From Mycobacterium gordonae (GTDB taxonomy: Bacteria; Actinomycetota; Actinomycetes; Mycobacteriales; Mycobacteriaceae), in assembly GCF_017086405.1 (NCBI RefSeq), contig NZ_CP070973.1, forward strand, positions 2,726,739 through 2,790,738: 64,000 nucleotides of DNA, given 5' to 3'. Below are positions 55,252-64,000 of the stretch, piece after piece (the stretch's first letter is position 1; each line of letters begins with the position of its first letter). The notes below the pieces were generated by a model. It saw nothing but the letters and a program-made list of their open reading frames with translations, was not told the origin of the DNA and searched no databases. The position numbers and the translations under genes are program-made.

Positions 55252-56465
55252 CCAACCTGCTGTGGCCCGGTGACGAACGTGCCGGTGAACACATGACCGA
55301 CCAGGTCCTGTTGCAGGCCATGGTGGCGGTGGAGTCGGCCTGGTTGGATGCGCTCGGCACGGCCGGACTGGTGCCAGTGGAGGTGGCCGACCTAGGGCAT
55401 CTGGTGGGGGAGCAGGACTGCGAGCACCTCGCTGTCACGGCCGAGGATGGTGGCAATCCGGTGATCGGACTGGTGGCTCTGCTGCGCCGTCGGATGACCC
55501 CGGCGTTGGGTCCCTGGATCCACCGGGGACTGACCAGCCAGGACGTCCTCGACACTGCCCTCGTGCTGGCACTGCGAGGCGTCATCGTCGCGCTGGGCGC
55601 ACAGCTGGCAACGCAGATCGACACGCTGTCGACGCTCGCCGAATCGCACCGCGGCACACCCATGGTGGCCCGCACCCTGACTCAGCACGCCGCACCCACC
55701 ACATTCGGCGCCAAGGTGGCCGGCTGGCTCACCGGCGTTCTCGACGCCCATGATCGGCTCGCCGCCCTGTCCACTCCGGCTCAGTTCGGCGGTGCCGTCG
55801 GTACCTGGTCGGCCACCGTGGAGTTGGCCACCTCGCGCGCCGGTCACACCGATCCGGCTGCGCTCGCCGAACGGGTCGCACGCACTGCCGCAACGACTTT
55901 GGGCCTCGACTATCGCGCGCCCTGGCACACCGCACGCGGACCGTTCACGGCCGCGGCCGATGCGTTGGTCGCCTGCACCGACAGCTGGAGCCGCATCGCC
56001 TCGGACATCGCCACCCTGGCGCGCCCGGAGGTCGGTGAGCTGAGCGAACCCGCCGGCGCGGGCCGCGGAGGCTCATCGTCGATGCCGCACAAGCGGAATC
56101 CGGTGCTGTCCATCCTAATCCGGCGCGCCGGATTAGCGGCGCCGCCGTTGGCCGCGACGTTGCATCAGGCGGGCGCGCTGGCCAATGACGAGCGCCCCGA
56201 CGGGTCCTGGCATGTCGAATGGGACACCTTGCGCACCTTGGCCCGACGGACGCTCATAGCGGGTTCGCAGTGCGGTGAGCTGCTGTCCGGGTTGCGGGTG
56301 GACGTCAACCGCATGGCTGAAAACCTCTCTGCTGCAGATGTTCTCGGCGAGCAGCGCGCCATCGCCGAACTCACCGGAACCGAGCCGTCGCCGACCTACT
56401 TCGGCGCTGTCGACAGGTTGATCGACGAGAGCCTGCGGCGGGCCCGCGAAACGGTCGCCGGTTAA
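55248..56465 (+). CDS. pcaB: 3-carboxy-cis,cis-muconate cycloisomerase
   Basis: This 405-residue member of the fumarase/aspartase superfamily has TSQDVLDTALVLALRG (conserved Thr-Ser), GGAVGTWS and the signature GRGGSSSMPHKRNPVLS. It converts 3-carboxymuconate, the PcaGH product, to 4-carboxymuconolactone. The start overlaps pcaG. The next pathway genes (pcaC/D or L, I, J, F) are not in the window. The convergent methyltransferase overlaps its 3' end by four bases. Confidence 0.9.
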   Translation: MTNLLWPGDERAGEHMTDQVLLQAMVAVESAWLDALGTAGLVPVEVADLGHLVGEQDCEHLAVTAEDGGNPVIGLVALLRRRMTPALGPWIHRGLTSQDVLDTALVLALRGVIVALGAQLATQIDTLSTLAESHRGTPMVARTLTQHAAPTTFGAKVAGWLTGVLDAHDRLAALSTPAQFGGAVGTWSATVELATSRAGHTDPAALAERVARTAATTLGLDYRAPWHTARGPFTAAADALVACTDSWSRIASDIATLARPEVGELSEPAGAGRGGSSSMPHKRNPVLSILIRRAGLAAPPLAATLHQAGALANDERPDGSWHVEWDTLRTLARRTLIAGSQCGELLSGLRVDVNRMAENLSAADVLGEQRAIAELTGTEPSPTYFGAVDRLIDESLRRARETVAG

Positions 56466-57262
56466 CCGGGCTTCTGCGCCACGATGGCCACCGCGGCCAG
56501 CCGCTCCCGATGTTTGCGGAACGTGGCTCGCATTCCCAGCACCCGCTTGCGGGCGTCGGGTTGAGTGAGCACATTCTTGGCGAATTTGATTGCTCCCCAG
56601 AGTCCTTCGTCGGAAATCACTCGTCGCGGCGCCAACAGCGCCATCGGCGCCGTCGCGACATGCTGCACCACCAGCCCGTGACCGCCCAGCAGCTCCGACC
56701 ACTCCGCGACCGTCAACGGACGCGCATTCACCTTGATCGCCCGGGCCAGCGACTGCCGGACGTCAACGGCGACCTCGTCGGGTACGTCGTCGGGGGTCAG
56801 GGCCAGCTCGTGGATCGCGTAGCGGCCCGCCGGCCGCAGCAGCCGCGCGGCCTCGGCCACGATGGCGTGCTTGGCTGCATCGCTCTGCATGGTCAGCATC
56901 GCCTCGCCGATCACCACGTCGGCACAGGCATCGGGCAGTCCGGTGTCGGCCGCATCGGTGACCTTGACCTCGCCGTGGCCCGCCACCACGCCGCGCACCC
57001 GGTTGGCCGCGTCCGGGTCTGCTTCCGCTCCGAGATAGGACCGGGGCCCCCGCGCGATGATCTCCGCCGCGGTCCGACCCAGCCCCGGAGCCAGCTCGAG
57101 CACATCGGCGTTGTTCACCTCGGCGCGGACCAGCAGGGTCCGGGTGAGCTCGACGCCCCCGGGGCGCAACACCCGCTTGCCCAGCCTGGCCAGCAGCCAG
57201 TGCCCGGGAACGTGCTCGTCGTCCCGGCCGGACATTGGAAGGGGGTCTCTGTCGGAAGCCAT
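56462..57262 (-). CDS. Class I SAM-dependent methyltransferase
   Basis: From ATG 57262 the protein has 266 residues; ATG 57235 is an alternative. Motifs include DVLELAPGLGRTAAEI (SAM binding), YLGAEADPDAANRV, VVIGEAMLTMQSD and RPAGRYAIHELAL. It is divergent from a winged-helix regulator and probably under its control. No ribosome binding site is visible, so the mRNA may be leaderless. Confidence 0.8.
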   Translation of the reverse strand: MASDRDPLPMSGRDDEHVPGHWLLARLGKRVLRPGGVELTRTLLVRAEVNNADVLELAPGLGRTAAEIIARGPRSYLGAEADPDAANRVRGVVAGHGEVKVTDAADTGLPDACADVVIGEAMLTMQSDAAKHAIVAEAARLLRPAGRYAIHELALTPDDVPDEVAVDVRQSLARAIKVNARPLTVAEWSELLGGHGLVVQHVATAPMALLAPRRVISDEGLWGAIKFAKNVLTQPDARKRVLGMRATFRKHRERLAAVAIVAQKPG

Positions 57263-57398
57263 AGTGGTGTCTGTTGGTGCACTGTAAAGTAGCGCATCCG
57301 GTGCGCCGAACCCAGCCGTTGCCCGGGTTTGTCCAATTTTTCTTGTGTAAACTCGCCAGTCCACGCCGCATGCGCTGCGAAAGGGTGGGTGACTCGCC

Positions 57399-58061
57399 AT
57401 GGCAGATCCTGATTCAGGACCGGAGGGGACCGGCCGCCGTCGCGCTGTGCTACGAATTCTGCGCTCCTCCCGCGTGCCGCTGAGCATCGTGGAGATCGCC
57501 GGAAAGCTGGATGTGCATCCCAATACAGTGCGCTTCCACCTGGACACCCTCGTCGGTGAGGGCCGGGTGGAGCACGTGCAGTCGGCACGCCGCGGCCCCG
57601 GTCGGCCGCCGCTGATGTTCCGCGCCGTGGCGCAGATGGACCGCGAGGGCATGCGGCAATACCGGTTGCTGGCGGAGATCCTCGCCATCGGCCTTGCTGC
57701 CGAACCTGATTCGGGGGCCCGGGCGGTGGCAGCCGGCCGGGCGTGGGGTGAGCGGCTCGGATCGCCCGGACCGGACCCGGGCGCCGAAGAGTCGATCGAT
57801 CATCTGATCGGCGTGCTCGACGACCTGGGTTTCGAACCCGAACTGCGCGGCACCGGCGGCCAACAGCAGCTCGGACTGCGGCACTGCCCGTTCCTTGAAC
57901 TCGCCGAGCGGCAGTCCAGCGTGATCTGCCCCGTCCACCTGGGATTGATGCGGGGCGCACTGGAAACCTGGGCGGCGCCGGTGACCGTCGATCGCCTGGA
58001 AGCGTTCGCCGAACCGGACTTGTGTCTGGCCCATCTCGCACCCGCGGGAGCGGGGCGATGA
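57399..58061 (+). CDS. Winged-helix regulator with C-terminal Cys residues
   Basis: The 220-residue protein starts at ATG 57399. A MarR/ArsR-like winged helix (RVPLSIVEIAGKLDVHPNTVRFHLDTLVGEGRVEHV) occupies residues 25-60, with RRGPGRPPLMFRA as its wing. The C-terminal domain holds HCPFLELA, SSVICPVHLGLM and LCLAHL, a Cys pattern like SufR/DeoR-type Fe-S or metal-sensing regulators. It likely controls the divergent methyltransferase and the downstream genes. The next gene starts in its stop codon (ATGA). Confidence 0.75.
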   Translation: MADPDSGPEGTGRRRAVLRILRSSRVPLSIVEIAGKLDVHPNTVRFHLDTLVGEGRVEHVQSARRGPGRPPLMFRAVAQMDREGMRQYRLLAEILAIGLAAEPDSGARAVAAGRAWGERLGSPGPDPGAEESIDHLIGVLDDLGFEPELRGTGGQQQLGLRHCPFLELAERQSSVICPVHLGLMRGALETWAAPVTVDRLEAFAEPDLCLAHLAPAGAGR

Positions 58062-58483
58062 ACACGGGTCGCGCGACGGAGGTCGCCGTGACTTTTGTGT
58101 GGCTCGGCATGGTGCTGGCCATCTCGTTTCTGGAAGCGCCGCTGAAGTTTCGGGCGCCGAACGTGACGCTGCAGATCGGTCTGGGCATCGGCCGCCTGGT
58201 CTTCCGCGCGCTGAACACCGTGGAAGTCGCTTTCGCGTTGGTGATCGGAGCGCTCGTGGTCGCCGGTCCGACGCCGCTGCGGATCACGGTTGCTTTTTCG
58301 GTCGTCGCATCGGCCCTGGCCTGTCAACTGATCGCGGTGCGGCCGCGCTTGACCCGGCGTTCTGACCAGGTGCTTGCGGGATTGGATGCACCGCGCTCCC
58401 GGGCCCACTACGCCTACGTCGGTCTAGAGGTGGTCAAGGTGGTGGCGTTGCTCGTGGCGGGGATACTGCTACTGAGCAACTGA
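58058..58483 (+). CDS. Four-helix membrane protein
   Basis: ATG 58058 overlaps the regulator stop. The 141-residue protein has four membrane helices, with VTFVWLGMVLAISFLEAPLKF and a conserved-looking FRAPNVTLQIGLGIGRLVF loop. I do not recognise a named family. Translational coupling to the regulator suggests a sensor or transporter role in the same response. Confidence 0.7.
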   Translation: MNTGRATEVAVTFVWLGMVLAISFLEAPLKFRAPNVTLQIGLGIGRLVFRALNTVEVAFALVIGALVVAGPTPLRITVAFSVVASALACQLIAVRPRLTRRSDQVLAGLDAPRSRAHYAYVGLEVVKVVALLVAGILLLSN

Positions 58484-58495
58484 AAGGTGAGGGTC

Positions 58496-58843
58496 ATGGA
58501 ATCCATTTCGCTGACCGAGTTGGCGTCGCAGAAGCTGGTCGAGGCGCGAGATACACATAGCGGCCGTGCGGCCCACACGATCCACGGCGGCCACACCCAC
58601 GAACTGCGCCAGACCGTGCTTGCCCTGCTCGCCGAACACGAGCTGTCTGAACACGACAGCCCCGGCGAGGCGACTTTGCAGGTGCTGGAGGGTCACGTCC
58701 GTCTCACCGCCGGCGACGACGCATGGGAGGGGAAGACCGGCGACTACGTGGCCATCCCGCGGGTGCGCCACGCTTTGCTTGCGGTGCAGGACTCGGTGGT
58801 GCTGCTGACCGTGCTGAAGTCCCAGCCCGGCGCTGCGCACTGA
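58496..58843 (+). CDS. Small cupin-fold protein
   Basis: ATG 58496 has GGTGAGGG upstream and gives 115 residues. The cupin core is ATLQVLEGHVRLTAGDD, KTGDYVAIPRVRHALLAV. Metal-binding His residues of the first cupin motif are HELRQTVL-like but incomplete. Small cupins act as enzymes or sensors for metals or small molecules. It is part of the regulator operon. Confidence 0.75.
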   Translation: MESISLTELASQKLVEARDTHSGRAAHTIHGGHTHELRQTVLALLAEHELSEHDSPGEATLQVLEGHVRLTAGDDAWEGKTGDYVAIPRVRHALLAVQDSVVLLTVLKSQPGAAH

Positions 58844-58845
58844 CC

Positions 58846-59760
58846 GTGCTCGCCACGCCCTGGTCGCGCGACTTCGGTTTGCGGGTACCGATCGTCAACG
58901 CACCGATGGGCGGGGTCGCGGGAGGGCGGCTGGCGACAGCGGTGACCGCGGCGGGCGGGCTGGGGATGGTCGGCATGGGTAGCACCGCGACCCGCTCCGC
59001 GCTGGCCGCCGAATTGCGCCACGTGCGCGGGCGATTCGGAATCGGACTGGTGGATTGGGTGATGCGGGCCGATAGCGGGCTACTCGAGGACGCGCTCGCC
59101 GCGCGCCCGGCACTGGTGTCCATCAGCTTCGGTGCTGACTGGTCGTGGGTCGCCGCCGCGCAAGACGCCGGAATCGCCACCGCCACACAGGTTTACGACG
59201 CCGAAGGGGCCCGCCGCGCTGCGGGTGCGGGCGTCGACATCCTGGTCGCGAGGGGAGCAGAAGGCGGCGGACACGGCGAGGTCCGGCTGGCGACGCTGCC
59301 GTTGCTGGACGAGGTGCTCGACGCGGTGCACGTTCCGGTGTTGGCCGGCGGGGGGATCGCCTCACCCCGAAGTCTGGCCGCGGTACTGGCGGCCGGGGCC
59401 GGCGGGGCGTGGGTGGGCACCCGGTTCGCCGCCTGCCCGGAATCGCTGACCGGCGCCGATGGCCGTCAAGCCCTGATCGCGGCGGCCGCGACCGATACGC
59501 GGGTCACCCGGGCCTTTGACGTCGCCGCCGGTCTGCCGTGGCCGAAGAGATTTCCGTCGCGAGTGCTGGCCGACGAGTTCGTCGCGCGGTGGACTGGTCG
59601 CGAGGAGGCACTTGCCGCTGACCCGGAGGCGTGCGCCGGGCAGCCGGAACCGGTCGACGCGGGTCAGGGAGTGGGGATGATCCACAACGACGCTCCAGTG
59701 GGGGAGGTCATCGAAGCGATGTGTTCGGGGGCGGCGAGATTGCTGTCGGGCTGGGGCTGA
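58846..59760 (+). CDS. Nitronate monooxygenase family protein
   Basis: GTG 58846 starts two bases after the cupin stop and gives 304 residues. The TIM-barrel FMN motifs are PIVNAPMGGVAGGRLATAV, VDILVARGAEGGGHGE and PVLAGGGIASPRSLAAVLAAGAGGAWVGTRF. Members oxidise nitronates, or act as other FMN-dependent dioxygenases. It closes the regulator operon and may detoxify a compound that the regulator senses. Confidence 0.8.
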   Translation: MLATPWSRDFGLRVPIVNAPMGGVAGGRLATAVTAAGGLGMVGMGSTATRSALAAELRHVRGRFGIGLVDWVMRADSGLLEDALAARPALVSISFGADWSWVAAAQDAGIATATQVYDAEGARRAAGAGVDILVARGAEGGGHGEVRLATLPLLDEVLDAVHVPVLAGGGIASPRSLAAVLAAGAGGAWVGTRFAACPESLTGADGRQALIAAAATDTRVTRAFDVAAGLPWPKRFPSRVLADEFVARWTGREEALAADPEACAGQPEPVDAGQGVGMIHNDAPVGEVIEAMCSGAARLLSGWG

Positions 59761-59766
59761 CGAGCC

Positions 59767-60270
59767 TCAGACCCCGCGCAGATAACGCTTGGCGATCACC
59801 CGTTGTGCCACCGTGACGAAGGGTCCGCCCAGTTTGCTCAGCCATGTCGCGGGCCGCGAGAACGCCGACACCTCGGCATACACTGCCGACGAGGCTGGTT
59901 CGTAGCGGACGGCGAAGCGTTCCTCACCGGATTCCGGATGGCCCGGCAGCGTGCCGTAGGCGAAGCCGCGGACATCGGGCTCTTCGATCACATACACCAC
60001 CCGGCAGGGGGCCCGCAGCACACCCAGCATCCTGACGATTACCACCGACGAGACGGCGACGGTGTCGGTGCTGGCCGTCACCCGCAGCCCGGCGCCCCGT
60101 TGCATGCCCCAGTGCATCAATGCCTTGGCCGCCTGTTCGAAGCGGTCTCGACCGGTGCCGATCTGCGCCGACACACTCATGTGGTCATATCCCGGCGGAA
60201 GTTCATCGGCGGCTGTCGCGCCCACTTCCTGATAGGTCAGCTGTTGCTGGGCGAGCGTGCGCAGGTCCAC
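59767..60270 (-). CDS. DUF1990 family protein
   Basis: This 167-residue protein has QQLTYQEVGATAADELPPGYD, GRDRFEQAAKALMHWGMQRGAG and YGTLPGHPESGEERFAVRYE, matching the DUF1990 family of small proteins with a lipid-binding-like fold. The function is unknown. It is convergent with the nitronate monooxygenase gene and lies just downstream of, and in the same orientation as, the last PE_PGRS gene. Confidence 0.8.
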   Translation of the reverse strand: MDLRTLAQQQLTYQEVGATAADELPPGYDHMSVSAQIGTGRDRFEQAAKALMHWGMQRGAGLRVTASTDTVAVSSVVIVRMLGVLRAPCRVVYVIEEPDVRGFAYGTLPGHPESGEERFAVRYEPASSAVYAEVSAFSRPATWLSKLGGPFVTVAQRVIAKRYLRGV

Positions 60271-60296
60271 CCAGCCCAGCTTGCCACTTAGTCCGC

Positions 60297-63200
60297 TCAG
60301 GCGCCGCCGCCGGATCCGCCGGTGCCGCCGGCCCCCCCGCTGCCGCCCGCACCGCTGAAGTCGTTGGGGGGAAGGCCTTCCCGGCCTGTTCCGCCGACGC
60401 TGCCGGGTATGAGGTTGCCGAGGATGTTGCCGTCGCCGCCGTTTCCGCCATCGCCTCCCTTGCCACCCGCTGAGCCTCCCTGGCCGAAGGGCGGCAGCGG
60501 GCCGCTGCCGCCCATACCGCCGGCACCGCCGTCGCCGCCTCGGCCGCCTGCTCCGGTCAAGCCGTGGCCGCCGGCGCCGCCGTCGCCACCAGTGCCACCC
60601 GTACCGTTGCCTTCTCCGCCGAGTCCGTCGGCGCCCTTGCCGCCGTTGCCCCCGCGGCCGCCCGTCGTCCCGGTTCCGCCGTCGCCGCCGGCGCCACCGT
60701 TGCCTTCTCCGCGCGATCCCTTGCCGCCATTGCCGCCGTCGCCGGCGTCACCACCGTCGCCGGCTTGGCCGTAGCCGCCCATGCCGCCCCGGCCGCCATC
60801 GCCCCCGGCGCCGAACAGGCCTCCGACCCCACCATTGCCGGCGTCGCCGCCGCGGCCGCCCGTTGCGCCGTCGCCGCCCTGTCCGCCGTAGCCGCCCATG
60901 CCGCCGAAGCCAGACACGCCGGCCCCGCCGCCGTCACCCCCGCGAGCCCCGTTACCGCCGGTTTGTTGCACGCCCGCCGCACCCGTCTTGCCCGCGGTGG
61001 AGCCGGCACCGCCAATGCCGCCGGCGCCGCCCTTGCTCGCATACCCGCCGTCACCGCCGTAGCCGCCGCCGTCACCACCGGCTTTGCCGTCGGCGCCGGC
61101 GCCGCCGTCACCGGGGGTGCCGCCGTTGCCGCCGGTGCCGCCGTCTCCGCCGGCACCCAGAATCCCGGCTTTCCCGGTCGCGGCTTGGGCCGCGCCGCCG
61201 GCACCGCCGGCACCGCCGCCGCCGCCGTCGCCGCCACGCCCACCGGAGCCGCCGCTCTGACCTGATTCGCCGGGATTGAGGCCAGGCGAACCATCGACGC
61301 CGTCTCCGCCGACGCCGCCGTTGCCGCCGATTCCGCCGGCGCCGCCTGTCCCGCCGTTGCCGGCTGACGAGCCGCCCTTGCCGCCCGTTCCGCCCGCCCC
61401 GCCGATCCCGCCGTGACCGGCGTCGGTACCCCGGAAGCCGGGGGCGTGGCCATTCTTGCCGTCCGCGCCGTGCGCCCCGGCGCCACCCTTTCCGCCGGTT
61501 CCGCCGTTGCCGACCCGCCCGCCGTCGCCGCCGCTGCCGCCGGCCGCGCCGTTTCCGCCCGGTGTGGTCGCGTCGGCGCCGTTGCCGCCGGTTCCTCCGT
61601 TGCCGCCGGTGGTGGGAATGCTGCCGGTGGCGCCTTGCTTGCCGGTCGTCGACCCGGTCCCGCCGGCCCCGCCGGCTCCGCCGGCGCCGGGATCGCCGCC
61701 GTCGCCACCGCGTCCGCCGATACCGCCGTTGATGTTCAGGTCACCGTCGGCGCCGCGCCCGCCGTTACCGGCGGTTCCCGCGGTGCCACCGGTCCCGCCG
61801 GCTCCACCAGCGCCTTGGCTGCCGCCGTTGCCTAAAGCGGCCAGTGCTTGACCGCCGGCTCCGCCGGCGCCACCTTTACCGCCGGCACCTCCGGCGCCGC
61901 CGCCGCCGCCCTTTCCGCCCGCAGAACCCGCGGCGGTGGCGTCGAACCCGTGGGCACCCGTCCCCCCGGTGCCCCCGACTCCGCCCACACCGCCGGTTCC
62001 GCCAGCGCCGCCATTGCCTGCCTGCGAACCGCCCAGGCCACCCGCGCCTCCGACGCCGCCGGTCCCGCCGGGGTCTGCGGCGCCTCCCGATGCGCCAGGG
62101 GTGGTGGCCGTGGTGCCCGAAAGGCCCTGTCCACCTGCGCCGCCGTTGCCGCCGGCGCCGCCGTTGCCGACCAGGCCGCCGTTGCCGCCTTTGCCGCCGG
62201 CGCCACCGGTGCCACCTGGGGTGCCGGCAAACCCGCCGTTGCCGCCCGTGCCCCCGTTGCCGCCGGTTGTGGCGGCCTTGCCGGTGGCACCCTGTTTGCC
62301 GGTGCTGGAGCCGGCTCCGCCGGCTCCGCCGGTGCCACCGGCGCCCGGGTCACCGCCGTCGCCGCCCGCACCGCCGACACCGGCATTGGTGTTCGTCGCG
62401 CCATTGCCGCCGTCGCCGGCAGCGCCGCCGTTACCGCCGCTGCCGCCGGCGCCGCCGGCGCCCTGGCTGCCGGCCTTGCCTACTGCGGACTGAGCGATCC
62501 CGCCGGCCCCACCGGCACCGCCGACCCCACCGAAACCACCCTTACCGCCATCGCCGCCGTCACCGCCGGCCGCGCCGAACGTGGCGCCGTCCGTGCCGCG
62601 CCCGCCGGTGCCGCCGGTGCCGCCGGTGCCGCCGGTGCCGCCGGTCCCGCCGGCTCCACCGTTGCCCGCCAGCGTCCCGCCATTTCCGCCCTGGCCACCT
62701 GCCCCGCCGGTGCCACCCACACCGCCGATGTTTCCGGTTCCGCCTGCGCTGGTGGCAGCGCCCGTGCTGCCGGTGCCGCCCGTCCCGCCGGTGCCGCCCG
62801 TCCCGCCGTCGCCGACCAGGCCGCCGTTGCCTCCCCGGCCCCCGGCGGCGCCGTTGCCGCCCGGCGTGACGGCGTCGGCGCCGGCGCCGCCGTTGCCGCC
62901 GTGGCCGCCACTGGTAAGAGTGCTGCCGGTGGCGCCTTGCTTGCCGGTGACCGAGCCCGCCCCGCCGGCCCCGCCCGCTCCGCCGGCGCCCGGGTTTCCA
63001 CCGTTGCCGCCTTTCCCGCCGACGCCGTTGTTGATGGTCCAGTCGCCACTACCGCCGTCACCGCCATCGCCGGGTGCTCCGCCGGCCCCGCCGCTGCCAC
63101 CGGTCCCACCCATGCCCTGGACGCCGTTCTTTCCGGTGGCCGACAGTGCGAGGCCGCCGACGCCACCCGCGCCGCCTGTCCCACCGGTTCCGCCGGCTCC

Positions 63201-64000
63201 GCCGCTGCCGCCGTTCTGGCCATCTGGCATGAACCAGCCAGAGAGACCCAATTGCCCGTCACCACCGGCGCCACCCACCCCGCCGGTCCCGCCGGTTCCG
63301 CCCGCACCGCCGTTACCTGCCAGAGTGCCGCCGTTGCCACCGACGCCGCCGGCTCCTCCGGTCCCGCCGGTCTTACCGGGGTTGCCCGAATCGCCGAAGG
63401 CGACCGCAGCGCTGCCGGCGCCTCCTGTTCCGCCGGTGCCGCCGGAGCCGCCGGTGCCGCCGTTGCCGACCAGCCCGCCGTTGCCACCTCTGCCGCCGGC
63501 CGCCCCGGTGCCGCCCGTTGTGGCCGCGTCGGCGCCGCGCCCGCCGGTGCCGCCGTTGCCGCCGGTGGTGGCGGAGTTGCCGGTGGCGCCTTGTGCGCCG
63601 GTGGTGGAACCGCTGCCACCTGCGCCGCCGCTGCCACCTGCGCCTGGGTCGCCGCCGTTACCGCCGGCGCCGCCGATCCCGCCGTTGACCGACGTGACGC
63701 CGTTGGCGCCGGTGCCGCCGTCTCCGGCGATGCCGCCGGTGCCGCCGTTGCCGCCGACGCCACCGGCTCCCCGGTTACCGCTGTGGCCGGTGGCCGATTG
63801 GGCGACACCGCCTTGGCCGCCGTCGCCGCCGGTGCCGCCGGTGCCGCCGGTGCCGCCGTTGCCGCCGGTCTTGCCGGCGGTGCCGGGTTGGGTGGCGTCG
63901 GCGCCCTTCCCGCCGGTGCCGCCGGTTCCGCCGTCGCCGCCGGTTCCGCCCGCACCGCCCGCTCCGCCGTCGCCGGCCTGGGTGCCGCCGCGACCGCCGG
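60297..64000 (-). CDS. PE_PGRS family protein, 3' part, runs off the right edge
   Basis: The minus-strand frame ends at 60297 and stays open to the right edge, so the PE domain and start are outside. About 1,230 residues of PGRS sequence are visible, with GGAGGTGG and long-period units: a KQGATGS or KQGATGK motif appears at least five times within a repeat of about 150 residues. The C-terminal part is less regular ([26 protein letters not shown]). The total size suggests one of the very large PE_PGRS proteins. Confidence 0.9.
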   Translation of the reverse strand, partial: GGRGGTQAGDGGAGGAGGTGGDGGTGGTGGKGADATQPGTAGKTGGNGGTGGTGGTGGDGGQGGVAQSATGHSGNRGAGGVGGNGGTGGIAGDGGTGANGVTSVNGGIGGAGGNGGDPGAGGSGGAGGSGSTTGAQGATGNSATTGGNGGTGGRGADAATTGGTGAAGGRGGNGGLVGNGGTGGSGGTGGTGGAGSAAVAFGDSGNPGKTGGTGGAGGVGGNGGTLAGNGGAGGTGGTGGVGGAGGDGQLGLSGWFMPDGQNGGSGGAGGTGGTGGAGGVGGLALSATGKNGVQGMGGTGGSGGAGGAPGDGGDGGSGDWTINNGVGGKGGNGGNPGAGGAGGAGGAGSVTGKQGATGSTLTSGGHGGNGGAGADAVTPGGNGAAGGRGGNGGLVGDGGTGGTGGTGGTGSTGAATSAGGTGNIGGVGGTGGAGGQGGNGGTLAGNGGAGGTGGTGGTGGTGGTGGRGTDGATFGAAGGDGGDGGKGGFGGVGGAGGAGGIAQSAVGKAGSQGAGGAGGSGGNGGAAGDGGNGATNTNAGVGGAGGDGGDPGAGGTGGAGGAGSSTGKQGATGKAATTGGNGGTGGNGGFAGTPGGTGGAGGKGGNGGLVGNGGAGGNGGAGGQGLSGTTATTPGASGGAADPGGTGGVGGAGGLGGSQAGNGGAGGTGGVGGVGGTGGTGAHGFDATAAGSAGGKGGGGGAGGAGGKGGAGGAGGQALAALGNGGSQGAGGAGGTGGTAGTAGNGGRGADGDLNINGGIGGRGGDGGDPGAGGAGGAGGTGSTTGKQGATGSIPTTGGNGGTGGNGADATTPGGNGAAGGSGGDGGRVGNGGTGGKGGAGAHGADGKNGHAPGFRGTDAGHGGIGGAGGTGGKGGSSAGNGGTGGAGGIGGNGGVGGDGVDGSPGLNPGESGQSGGSGGRGGDGGGGGAGGAGGAAQAATGKAGILGAGGDGGTGGNGGTPGDGGAGADGKAGGDGGGYGGDGGYASKGGAGGIGGAGSTAGKTGAAGVQQTGGNGARGGDGGGAGVSGFGGMGGYGGQGGDGATGGRGGDAGNGGVGGLFGAGGDGGRGGMGGYGQAGDGGDAGDGGNGGKGSRGEGNGGAGGDGGTGTTGGRGGNGGKGADGLGGEGNGTGGTGGDGGAGGHGLTGAGGRGGDGGAGGMGGSGPLPPFGQGGSAGGKGGDGGNGGDGNILGNLIPGSVGGTGREGLPPNDFSGAGGSGGAGGTGGSGGGA

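Noticed and set aside
60297..64000. Possible CRISPR-like array from short regular repeats
   Set aside because: The repeats are codon-periodic Gly-Gly units inside one open frame, with no unique spacers.

Overview
The window reads as a chromosomal segment of a mycobacterium, most likely a slow-growing nontuberculous species. It is uniformly GC-rich and carries four PE_PGRS genes, an MmpL transporter with a PapA-type acyltransferase, a PPE-MPTR relic, a mycobacterial-style IS110, IS3 and IS21 load, and a run of CPT-like, DedA and STAS genes that I recall as neighbours in M. tuberculosis (Rv2636-Rv2638). Both window edges lie inside PE_PGRS genes.

Left part (1-7400): the 3' part of a PE_PGRS gene, an IS110-family transposase, an alpha/beta hydrolase, small membrane and hypothetical genes, and a cytoplasmic beta-lactamase-fold serine hydrolase.

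Genomic island (7400-20943, 13.5 kb): a perfect 27-bp direct repeat marks both ends. The right copy is the 3' end of an intact tRNA-Val(GAC) gene. Inside are a tyrosine integrase broken by a one-base frameshift, a broken membrane/coiled-coil gene, and a type VII secretion-type cassette: an EspC-like partner, a 667-aa effector with a C-terminal DNA/RNA non-specific nuclease domain, a YezG-like immunity protein and a second, Imm52-like protein cut by an IS. Then come a chimeric IS3 element, an IS21 element with its target duplication inside a small gene, and the decayed remains of a second integrase next to the tRNA. The island looks like an accretion site that carries a toxin-immunity system.

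tRNA cluster and housekeeping stretch (20921-32384): tRNA-Val(GAC), tRNA-Cys and tRNA-Gly on the minus strand and tRNA-Val(CAC) on the plus strand, followed by a polysaccharide deacetylase, a SpoIIAA-like protein, a monooxygenase-fold protein, a secreted Het-C-like protein, a TSUP transporter, a YbdK-type glutamate-cysteine ligase, two TetR regulators, a STAS protein without the usual serine, DedA and an acyl-CoA synthetase.

Catabolic and lipid part (32364-64000): a PPE-MPTR relic, a CPT-like kinase and a full PE_PGRS gene; then an IclR regulator convergent with a Rieske dioxygenase/dihydrodiol dehydrogenase/class II aldolase operon that resembles phthalate-type catabolism to protocatechuate. 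About 13 kb further on, pcaH-pcaG-pcaB would open the ring of exactly that product. Between the two catabolic blocks is a minus-strand lipid locus of a PapA-type acyltransferase, four tandem ATGA-coupled HxxxDG acyltransferase paralogues (one frameshifted) and an MmpL exporter. This is the strongest candidate for an undescribed biosynthetic system. The right end holds two methyltransferases, another PE_PGRS, a cysteine-bearing winged-helix regulator operon, a nitronate monooxygenase, a DUF1990 protein and the 3' part of a fourth PE_PGRS.

All functions are assigned from motifs and recalled family knowledge; no database search was possible.
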